From NCBI GenBank assembly GCA_964017235.1, contig OZ024933.1, forward strand, positions 7,567,962 through 7,631,961: a DNA stretch of 64,000 nt. The letters run 5' to 3'. This DNA is from Sabellastarte sp. h YS-2021 (Eukaryota > Annelida > Polychaeta > Sabellida > Sabellidae). Shown piece by piece: positions 33,220-43,010 of the stretch. How positions within the stretch are numbered: the stretch's first letter is position 1; each line of letters begins with the position of its first letter. Below the pieces are notes generated by a model. The model saw only the letters and a program-made list of their open reading frames with translations. It was not told the DNA's origin and did no database searches. A program made the position numbers and the translations under genes.

Positions 33220-34200
33220 GAAGTTCCCACTGACATTGTTGCTGAAGTTGAGCTGAGGGACACAGAAGCAGATATACAGCAGAGGAGGAAGGAGAGGGAG
33301 GCAAGAGAAAAGGACGCAGAGGCACGTAAACAGAAGGGGAGGCCAGGAGGGAGGAAACACACTCACCAGAGCAGGGAGTGGCAGAAAAGTGTGCAAGGAC
33401 AAATAAAAGTGACACAGAACTGGATACATACACAGAGGGTGCAGGAGAGGCGGGCACATCCAAGTCGCACTCAAGACTCAAGAAAGGGCACATGACCATC
33501 ATCTACCTAACTGAATTGGATGAGAAGGCAATTGTGAACTTTGTGAATGACCATAAGGAGTTGTACAACAGGACTAGTGTATATTTCAAGGACAAAACAA
33601 GGAAGGAGTTTCTCTCGGATAGGTTCGCCAACAGTTGCAAGCCATCTGTGTGCAAGACCTGGTTTCAGTTGCAAAGGACACATTATGGCAAGCTTATGCA
33701 ATCCAAGTCTGGACAGGCACCAAAACATATGACGGAAATGTATAACTAGATACAGAATAAATTTCACTTCCTGAAGTCGAACATCAGACACAAGGGACTC
33801 AGGTTTCAAGTATATCATCAGGCTTCAAGCTCTAGACCTGAGGAGCCAGTGCTTCTGCTGCTTCAGCACATGAAATCTCCAGAGCTTCAATTAACCAGGA
33901 CAGTATGGAGATCAGTATGCGGCCAACAGACACCAGTTTACAGCCTCCACAAGTCACAAGCCCCACCACAGTTTTGGGGTATTCTTCAGTCGACCAGCAT
34001 GTCATAGGCCAGTTCACAGAGATGAGAACCATGCTTACATCATTCCTTGGGAAAGGAGACAACAGGTACAGCATTCTGCAACTACCTTGCATTGAAGGTG
34101 AAGGGATTAGAAGAGAAAGACTTTCAGACATTTAGAAAAGAGGCTGTGAAGCTTCTTAGTAGGATCCAAAGCACGACAGAGGAATGAGGCTGTCAGCCCC
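33220..34200 (+). pseudogene. MADF/Myb-like DNA-binding protein of the transposon (broken)
   Basis: The pieces in order are: a charged basic segment (RRKEREAREKDAEARKQKGR, about 33270-33330) in one frame; the main frame 33378-33749 with LTELDEKAIVNFVNDHKELY, then SVCKTWFQLQRTHYGKLMQS; one in-frame stop (TAG, 33748); and KFHFLKSNIRHKG in the same frame. Further along, MRTMLTSFLGKG and a frame-shifted TFRKEAVKLLSRIQ-like piece (34090-34170). A Trp/Tyr-spaced three-helix layout fits a MADF or Myb/SANT-like DNA-binding domain, as carried by accessory proteins of some DNA transposons. I see no DDE transposase beside it. Family call is moderate. Confidence 0.5.
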
Positions 34201-34769
34201 AGAAACCACAGTAACACACACTTTCACGCAGTTCAAGTGAAGCTTCAACATTTGTACCATAGACATTTCATCAGCCATGGCAACCAGCTCTAGCTGCAAG
34301 GGAATACATCTTAACCATCCCAGAAACTCATATGCCCGCAAGCAAGGTCATTCAACCTGCTCAGCAGAGACAAGTTGCAACCAAAGGACAGCAGCATCAA
34401 ACCAGAGGGCAGCAGACTTCCTTTCTAGTAGTTGCCAATTAACAGGCTAAACCTTCAAGACCACTCACCTTCACATTGATCCTGATGAAACACTTCAACC
34501 TGCCATCAGTTGCCTCTGCTATAGGCAAAGAAAGTCAACACATCAGGACTCTCATGCTTCTTTGGAAATCTTTAATATGGGATGAACTACCAACAGATTG
34601 ACACACCACAGCCATTTTCACCACCCAACACACAACCACCAGCTGCCTCTCCTCCAACCACCACCACACAGCAAGAACATTAGCAGCAACCAGCCCAGCC
34701 TCAGCCTCCTCTGCACTCAGCTGATGCCAAACAGCAGCAGCAGTAGAACCACTACACTTGCCTTCAATT

Positions 34770-34785
34770 GGTCCTTTTCAGGACC
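34770..34785 (+). terminator. Histone-like 3' stem-loop (GGTCCTTTTCAGGACC)
   Basis: A perfect 6-bp stem with a TTTC loop, matching the metazoan replication-dependent histone mRNA consensus GGYYYTTHTNARRRCC and followed by ACCA-like ACT. There is no histone reading frame upstream. It lies inside transposon copy 2, 3' of the Gln-rich degenerate coding tail. It may be chance or a captured signal. Confidence 0.4.
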
Positions 34786-34934
34786 ACTGCTGTAAAACAT
34801 TTAAAGGTACTTTCCAGAACCACCCGAATCTTCCAAAACGTTTAATAGCTGAGTGTTCTAAAAACATCCAAAAACAAGAAGCATTACACAGTCCCACACA
34901 AAACTCTGCGGCCCCAAACACAAAAACCAAAAAG

Positions 34935-34969
34935 TGAATGAATGAATGAATGAATGAATGAATGAATGT
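34935..34969. repeat. (TGAA)n microsatellite
   Basis: About eight and a half perfect TGAA units inside transposon copy 2. Confidence 0.95.
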
Positions 34970-35270
34970 GTCAGTGAAGTAAAAGTTGAAGTTAAGAAAA
35001 AACTTCAATTTTTTCAAAACTGAACTTAAAATATTTTAAAGTTCTTGGGCCCCATCTGGTTCTGAACTTTTCCTCCATCCTTTTCCACTCCTCAGGTCTA
35101 GTAGGGCATGACCCATAACTTTGGTGACTTTCTCTTTTTCTGGGGCCTGGCTGGGGATGTAGCTGTGGTACTGGCTGTAAGGTAGGTGGTGGTTTTCAGA
35201 TGTGTCATTCTCTGTCTTTAATTCATGATGAAACTCAAAATATTAAATTCAATAAAAACCAGAAACTGGC

Positions 35271-35600
35271 ATCTTGGAAGTAATAAATAGGGAGGGTCTG
35301 TATGGTGGTGGGTATGCTAGTCTAAACATATAAGTCTTAAGTTGGCTTCTAAAATTTGAATTGTTCTGTTGTGACCTGACACTAAATGGTAGTGGTTGTG
35401 ATATTTCATCAAATAAGGACAACTAGGATAGCTACAACAGGTGTGTGGTACTTCTGGCATGTCAATATTTTATTCATAATTATCAAATATGTTACCTGTC
35501 ACAAGATAAAATAAGCAATATTTCTACTTTATAAACCCAAATGTTGTACTTTTAATAGGTATATGGAAAATATGATGCCTGCAATAAGTGTGTGATAGTA
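35271..35600. other. Junction between transposon copy 2 and duplication copy B
   Basis: Non-coding; no clear match to copy A until about 35600. Contains two variants of a phrase on ACAACAGGTGTGTGGTA / GCAATAAGTGTGTGATAG that also resembles copy A near 23860, so B may begin slightly earlier as internal short repeats. Confidence 0.4.
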
Positions 35601-37629
35601 AGACTTGCAATATGATTAGCAAATTTTGGTATCTGTGTCTTGCTAGTGTATTGATACTATATTTTCAATTATGCAGGCATGTGCATTATTCAACATATCA
35701 ATCATAAACTAGACAAAGGATTTTTTTGCTAAAAGGTGACGTATCACAGCAAGCTTTCTCAAAAACAGGAAATAATGTAGCAATAACTGAATCGCATCCA
35801 TTTAGGGCCTCAAAATTGCACAGTAAGTGGCAAAAGGGCAATATCATCGGCATGGTAGCCCTGAAATTAATTATTTGAAGCTTTATAACATCCCAGGCAA
35901 CGTTTTTACTAGGTATACAGCAAAATACAAACATGACCCCATTTTGACCTATGTGACAGTGGGAGAAAGGTCAAACTGACAATTGTTTTATAATCCAAGG
36001 CCATGGTTTCCTGTACCCACTACATTTCTAACCTTTAAGTGCAATAATAATTACTTAATAAGCAATTACTTCAAATCTTACCCATTGGGAAGGAGTAAAT
36101 TACATTGGGCTTTTGGTATCCCAAACCATGTTTTCCTATTATATATACAGCTACGCAGAGCATGAAGCCAAAAGGCTCAATCAAAGCATGGTTTTACCAC
36201 ACAATTATTAATTCCCCATCAGTCGGTCATTATTGCTTCATTGATTTCACAAAATGATTGATGCCTACATTGTCATATAAGGGATGCTCTCACTACATTA
36301 AGTGGGTTTTATGTTGTATTTTCTGAGAAAATCTAGTGAAAAGGATGTGCAAGGAAAATATATTCCATCATCTCACTTAGATAAAGGTTAAAGGTCAAAT
36401 TCACACTTGTCACAAATTTCCATATGCTTATAGATGGTAACCACTAAAATCAAGGGATTTATTGAAGTGAGACAATGATGCTATAGTAGTGAAGCAAACC
36501 AGCTGTACCTTTCCAAAGATATTTTGTTAAAGACTATAAAAGGGAAGCAATGCATAACCAATGGTCAACATTAATAATAACCCATAACACATTCATATTT
36601 GAAAAGACAAACACATTGTAATCTTACCATGTGCATATGTACAAAATGATGACCGTCATTTATTATTGTACAGCTGTTCCATTTTCACAAGTCATTGTAA
36701 GGCTTGGTAAGGTTTTAAATGTTTGGGTTGCTAACTAAAAAGGCCAGCTGCATGAGTACAAATGACTTTCTGCAACTGAAAATAGTATTTAAGTGATGAC
36801 TCATGAGGTTTAAGAAGAGGAATAGAAGTAACAAAAGAGGAATATTCTTGTCATTCTTAATGTTTTTGACAATACAGTCAATGAGTAGTCATGGTCTAAG
36901 AAGGGTCAAACAATATCTTGTACTGAAAAAGTAGGTTGTTAAGCTATGTCTATTGGACAAGACAGATCAGTAACCATAATGACAGAGACGTTCACTTGCA
37001 AAAATTTTAAAACATGTTTAATATTTTTGATGGGAGACCATGCCTGATGGCAATGGGTTAATGATTTTCCCAAGTGAAAAGACTAGTTGTATAATCTCCA
37101 CAATTTTGATCCCTACTAACTGAGAAGTTAGATGGTAAACTTGTGATAGTGTAACAGGGGTAGTAAAAGGCACCGAGATCTGTCCAAATAGATTTACAAT
37201 GTCTCTGGAGTGCAATCTAACATATACACTTTGACATAATGACATCATGAAAAGACAGATTGAGCATTCCTAATTTTTGGACACAGAAAGCAAAATTGGC
37301 GAACTTTAGGATTAAGACTTTGGTGCCAAACTCAAAATCTAGCAGAGATAAAATGTGTAACTTTTCAAAATGTTACATGTGGCAAGGTATTTTATTCCCT
37401 ATTTTATTCCATTCGTAGTGACTCTCAAATTAAATCAGCATGTAACAGATTCATAAACTTTATTTTGGGTTTTCCTCGTCGTACTTCTCATAATGAAACA
37501 GGGACATTAAATGATCCATATCTGATAAGAGCTTAACAAACATTTCTGAAGTAGTTAAAAGCAAATCTTCATACTTTATAATATTGCGAACAACTTTATT
37601 GTGAAACATCCAAAACTTTCATTCACCTT

Positions 37630-37710
37630 TGATAAGTGCTTCATGCATAAAAAATTGATATATTGTATCAAACGCTCTTGAAACATCAAGGGAAATATAA
37701 ATGCTTAGTC
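37630..37710 (-). pseudogene. Reverse-transcriptase motif A relic in copy B
   Basis: The minus strand reads ISLDVSRAFDTIYQFFMHEA, a good match to RT palm motif A (..LDV..AFD..), with an eroded equivalent in copy A. Neighbouring frames upstream (W..IGDSSEEL..) do not give a clear fingers domain. A retroelement older than the A/B duplication probably contributed this stretch. Confidence 0.35.
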
Positions 37711-38559
37711 AGACAGGCACCACTTCCTTATGTTTATTAATGATCTGCAAGGCGATGTAGTTGAGATATTACAAAAAAGTAATATTGCTTGAAAATGAAA
37801 GAGAAAGCAAAACTCTTTGGTAAATTTTATAAGTTTCATCTAATTCCTCTGATGAATCACCAATGATCCACTTTTTGCATTTAGTAATAATCTATTTCAA
37901 TATTTTGAAAAAAAAATATTGGGAGAAGTAAACTTATTAATGGGACGTTCATATTTCTTGCAAGGATTAACCGAGAACAGGAAAGTGGCTGGATGTGGTT
38001 GAGGCTGCCCACATTTTTAAGACCAAATTCCACCCCTCTGGTGTAATAGATCTGTTAAATGTTTTTGGTCCAGTCACCATAAAGAGGTGAGATTGTAGCA
38101 CAAAAGCCTCCATTCAGGTACATGAGCTTATTTCTTGTACATAGAGAAATCCGTGACTGGTTCTAATTCCTCTGAAGTTTGAATGTGACCCATTTGTGAT
38201 TCAGATATCGATCAAATATGAGGACTTGTGGTAATTTTCATGCAACCGGTCCTGTGTTTTCATGTATATCTACAAAACAGTTCTTGTTAGAAAATGTACT
38301 CATTTCCATGAATTTCTGTGATCAAAACTCCAGGCTGAAAATGAAATACTGCCTACTAGAAATACACTGAAGCTGTAGGATGAAAGGTGAGTTTAAACCT
38401 GTCCAATCTCATCCCATTTCCAAGCTTTTTATAATTCTTTGAAAAATATTGTCACTGAAAATGCTTTCGAGTGTCCAGTATGGTTAAAACTGCTCCGTCA
38501 ATCAGATTCCTTTTGTACGGAACCTCTGGACTGCCAAGTGTTTTTATTTTACAAACTTG

Positions 38560-38885
38560 AATTTTAGTGACATCTATATTCAAGTAAGAACTTCTTATAT
38601 TCCAATTGATAACTGGCATATTCAGGTTACTAGCTTGTATATTCAAGTTATGTTACTCATATACTCAAGTTAGTTAACTGGTATATTCAAATTAGTAAAT
38701 TGTATAGTCCAGTTAGTAACATAAACATTCTAGTTAATAACTCGAATATTCCAGTTACTAACTGGTGTATTCCAATTATCTAATTTGTATATTCAAGTTT
38801 GCTAACTTGTATGTTTGAATTAGTTGACTGGTATATTGAAATTACTAACTCGAATATTCCAACTATTAACTCGTGCAAGTTAACT
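38560..38885. repeat. AT-rich minisatellite, about 21-24 bp unit, copy B only
   Basis: About 13 imperfect units of the form TATATTCAAGTTAGTAACTSG. Examples are GTATATTCAAGTTATG, GGTATATTCAAATTAG, CGAATATTCCAGTTAC and TGTATATTCAAGTTTG. Copy A lacks it between its matching flanks (29505-29560). Confidence 0.85.
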
Positions 38886-39329
38886 CATGTTAACTTACTG
38901 GTTTAGCTTAATTTACAAACTATAAAAAAACTCCCTTGGAAGTCCACAACTTCCGTAATTTTCTGGCATATCAGTAAATTTTTCCTACATGCTATAGATT
39001 CAATAAATAGGAAATGTGACTCTTGACACTCCTCAGTATACTTTCCAAGTCAAAACTGAGTTTTGAAACCTGTAAAGTGGCAGAGACTATTTCTTGTCTT
39101 CTCATCTGGCATCCACTATTTCAGTGGCCTAGGGAAGGAGGGATATGTGAGACTTTCTACACTGGATAGAAGTTTCCTTGTACACTATTAGTGTAATGAA
39201 TAATTTAATGACCTTTCTCTTGGTCAACGATGTAATGGTGAACAAACTCATTTGGCACCCCTGAGGTGACTGATTTGAACCTAATAATTAACCAGTTAAT
39301 TACATTGAAGAATCTGAATGAATTAATAT

Positions 39330-39412
39330 AAACTGGTTCCCTCTGCCTTTAACCTACATATCATGATATAATGTATTGTAAGTAACATTAAAAGCCCAAA
39401 TAAATCAAATCA
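39330..39412 (+). mobile_element. SINE family 1, 3' fragment
   Basis: AACTGGTTCCCTCTGCCTTT, CATATCATGATATAATGTATTG and AGTAACATTAAAAGCCCAAA correspond to the body and 3' tail of the 11298 SINE. The tRNA head is missing. It lies in duplication copy B, with no equivalent in A. Confidence 0.75.
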
Positions 39413-40589
39413 AAGTGACATCTAGTACATTGCACTTGTGATAAGATCTCTGTTACTATATTTTTTACTATATAAATCAATTTATAACATTGTTGTCAAT
39501 GAAAAAACCACAAAGTACTAACGGATATGTAAATGACAACAGTTGACAAGATAAATTGCCAAAAATAGATAGACACTATTTTGATAAACACTAAAAAATA
39601 CAAGACATTACTTAGTTCAGTTCTTTACGTTCATGGTCATTCGGGTATCTGTTTAATATTTTATTCATATTATTCAAAACAGTGACATGTAAATATTGAG
39701 ATGTGTTAAAACATTTTGTCTGGCTCAATTAACCTTGAATATCACTTTCTAAAAGCAATAGTTGAATGTACCAAATAAAGATATAGTTAACAGTATCATT
39801 AAAATAAAATATTAATCAAAATAACCCTAAACAAAAGCTTATGTGCATTAATGAACTATTAAACAAGCAAATGTATTTAGTAGTTCATAACCTATGAGAA
39901 AATGCTTTGGTTATAACATTATGTCCAATTTTCCATGAAAATCTAATTTAATACCCTAGATATATTTCTATTGTTATATTTCAAGTATCACCATGATGGA
40001 CACTGATTTCTAGATCACAAAAAATAAAAAGTATTTCACCAGACATGTATTAAGTCACGTAACACTTCTGAATATTTTAATGGATTTACAATATCTGTAT
40101 GTTTATTACTTTGAATATAAACAGTGACTAACTACCATGACAGATCTCATTATAGAGTGTTCTTGACATTTTCTATCCATTGTATAATTACTTTGAGGAT
40201 AGTAATTTTTGTATGGTTGTCAATAAATAGTAAAACATTGTTTGAATTGGAAAGATATAGTAAAATTATTTAATTAGTTACAGTTTAATAGATTCAATGT
40301 ACCTGACAACTGTCTTATCTCTGTAAGGAGTATATTTTGCTTTGTACTTTGTTAATTTATTACAAATGGTTTACAGAAACACAAGAGTTGGACCTTTTAA
40401 TTTGAGCAACATTATCTTTGACTTTGTGGGATAACTTTTAAAACAAGAAAGGTTTGTACCAAGCATTTGCATTTGCAAAATTTCAAGTAATCTTGTAAAT
40501 CTAATTCTCATAATTTTCTTTAAAGGTATAATTTAGAACTGGTAGCTAGTTTCCCTTTTTTTAAATATGAATGCAATGTTAGTTCTTAG

Positions 40590-40700
40590 CATCCAGATAA
40601 CATTCTGCCGTAGGACCAACGTTGTCTGTTGTTTGCATAGTCTGCAGATTATGCTAATATTCGGTCATTGTTGTCTATTGGTTATATGGTCAGTACATTT
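40590..40700. mobile_element. Relic of the 31373 MITE in copy B
   Basis: CCAGATAACATTCTGCCG and GCAGATTATGCTAATATTCGG...CATTGTTG align with the left 90 bp of the 31373 MITE (CCGGATAGCATTC, GCAGATTTTGCCACCATTGGGCCAATGTTG). The rest is deleted. It lies at the equivalent position, so the insertion predates the duplication. Confidence 0.6.
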
Positions 40701-41050
40701 TGCTAAGTAAGCCAAGTATTTTTGTGAAACAAGCAGAAGGATCGGCAATATGTAACCTTGCTTTAATCCATCTGTGCAATTTAATCTGTGTGACACTATT
40801 TTAGCATTATACTTAAAGTACGAAATAACCGTAATAAATGATTTTGTGATATCAGTATCTTAGAGTGATCAAAGTGTAAACAAAATATTGTACACTTAAT
40901 GGATATTGCATGGAGAATGCGTATTTCCTATTAAAATGTAACACTAACATAAAATTACAACAGTCAGTTGCTTCATATAATTAGGATATGATTTATGTAT
41001 ATTTTTTGCAAAAGTAACAATTTTCCGTAAAATTTTAGGAAAGTTTTCCA

Positions 41051-42929
41051 ATATAAGGGCAGAATTCATCTTCAGTAAATATATTTTATTTAGTGTGAAC
41101 TAAAAAGTGTAATATGTTCTATTCTATGTTGATTAAAAAGACAACAACATCAACAAAGACAAAACTACACAATCTTTGTTTGTCATGTACATAAGAAGCA
41201 CTTGTAATTGATAGTGGTTAATGCAAAGAAACCAGGACAAGTTAAAAAATATTAGTGTACAGTATAACAGTATAATAAAACTTCCCCAATAGCCAATACA
41301 AATATGTAATGGATGAAGATAATAATATATATTCTAGTCTGAACCATAAGTATTATATTAATAGTTTTAATGAGTGTTATTTTTGTACACGTCTTGTGAG
41401 GCATCTGTTTCATTATATTATCATCATTTTGCATTATTAATAAATGAAATACATCCATGGTTAAATAATATATAAAGGCATACAAGTAAATTTTAAAACT
41501 TCAATTTTTTACGTGAGACTTCTCTGCCATTTCTACATGTTTCTTAATAAAAATGAGCAGGGGCTTTGTATATGTATCTTCCCAATGATGGGTTACAGTA
41601 ACAGACAACTGTTACTGATTGACTAATTTATCAGTTGTATTTTACTACTTGTACTGGGTAATACAATACAAAACAATCCCAGTGATAAATACAAAAAATA
41701 AATCATAAATGATTTATTAATCTTTGAACGTCAGACGAACACGCAGGAGCTTAATCCACTACGGTATTGTGTTAGTTTGACTCTAATACAGGTTTAATAG
41801 CTGTCACTTCAAACATGTATATTACTCTGAAATTTTAAAAGCATGTAGTACAAGTGCTTTTTTAATCCTCCAATGCCTATCCATACTAAATAAAATAACT
41901 CCACATTAAAAGAAAGGATGCTAAATTTTAGGTAAGCTTATTATTGAAGCATCATTTTTCTCTTTTAATAAGTAGATCTACACTTTTCAATAAAGTAGAG
42001 GAACAACAATGACCAAATCTACATGACAGGTTAATCATCAAAACTTGACACTACTTTTACAGGTGCTAAACTTATGGTCAAAAGGCACCAATTTTGAGCT
42101 GTATTGTTGACATTTCACCTGACTACATGCATTACTTCAGATAAAAACAGAAACAAAAATAACTTGTCTTTATACTGCTGTACAGTCGTTATGAATAAGT
42201 CCACCAGTCATCTTGACTGTAGGTTACGCAACCAATATTTCAGGTGTTATGACCAATTTTGTCCAAGAATGAAAAACAGTAATTTGGGTTGTGGCCCATC
42301 TTTGATCAAAGAACTTCAAAATTCTACTTAAAGGTCAAGAAATTTAAAATGGAGACATCAAAAACTCCCTCCAAGTGAGCAAATGTATAACCTGTGACAT
42401 TTACATAAAGATCCCTACTAACCAGAAATCAAGTTATTATCTTATATTTTATGGCCAGCAAAAGATCAAACAAATCCTTTGGCCATAGAGTCCACTATCC
42501 TGACCAAGTAATTGAAACTGGTTCAAACAAAGAGTATCAGACCAATTCCTGAATGCTGGGTTTTCACGGCTTCCTGCAGGAACACATACTGTTCAAGTCC
42601 AATGTTAGGAAGCTTTGCCAGATTGTGAACTCACAAAATCAGTGTTAAAACCGAAACAAATTTCAACCTTACACTATGATTTACAAAGGATAGTCATACC
42701 CACCACAGGCATGTAACAGACCCTAAATCAGAAATTAATATCCCTTTGAGACCTGCTTGGTCGTTTGGACAGATAGAGTCTGCCCTTTAAAATAGTATTT
42801 AATGCGAAGGCAATATTGTTTCCTGTAGTTTCCTGTAGTTGATAATCGTATCACATGTTCAGTGTAAAGCGTGTAAGTTGCTCACGCAGTAAACTGCTAA
42901 AATGCACACCTTTACCTGTTCTACAACAG
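41051..42929. other. No exon recognised upstream of the modular gene
   Basis: AT-rich, no supported coding segment. The first exons and promoter of the gene beginning at 42930 should lie here or in the duplicated region to the left, but I found no exon with both protein-like content and splice sites. The open frame from an ATG at 42855 is not used, because the 30 bases before 42930 match the introns before the other A exons. Confidence 0.45.
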
Positions 42930-43010
42930 AGGATGGTCCTTTGTGAGGAAGGGGGTGATGATTTGGATCAAGTGGCCACTGTACAGCGCAACCTTGATGG
43001 CTTCCGGAAG
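42930..43010 (+). CDS. Exon A1 (27 codons)
   Basis: Acceptor TTCTACAACAG, donor CGGAAG|GTAAGT, phase 0-0. It reads [20 protein letters not shown], then NLDGFRK, and aligns with A2 at 46544 (...[10 protein letters not shown]). The upstream intron AAATGCACACCTTTACCTGTTCTAC resembles those before A2 and A3, which fixes the exon start. Confidence 0.75.

Larger units (their letters stand above)
32490..35270 (+). mobile_element. MADF-type DNA transposon copy 2 (between A and B)
   Basis: The left part matches copy 1 (GTCAGTTACAATCAGTTG, AATATCAAACATGTTTG) and again holds serial CCTGTC/CTTGTC words (32620-33000). The middle holds the MADF-like ORF. The right part matches copy 1 again (CACCCGAATCTTCC, then a G/C-richer block near 35100 and TTCAATAAAAACCA). 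Neither terminal inverted repeat of copy 1 is seen, so both ends appear truncated or rearranged. It occupies the whole gap between duplication copies A and B. Confidence 0.65.
35600..41050. repeat. Segmental duplication, copy B
   Basis: Collinear partner of copy A (landmarks given there). It lacks the 2.57-kb transposon, carries only a shrunken relic of the 31373 MITE (40590-40700), and has gained a minisatellite (38560-38885) and a SINE fragment (39330-39412). After about 41050 the similarity stops. It faces the same way as A, so this is a direct tandem duplication. Confidence 0.8.

Noticed and set aside
33118-33502. Three overlapping minus frames rich in Leu, Pro and Ser
   Set aside because: They are the antisense shadow of the Glu/Lys/Arg-rich segment before the MADF-like domain.
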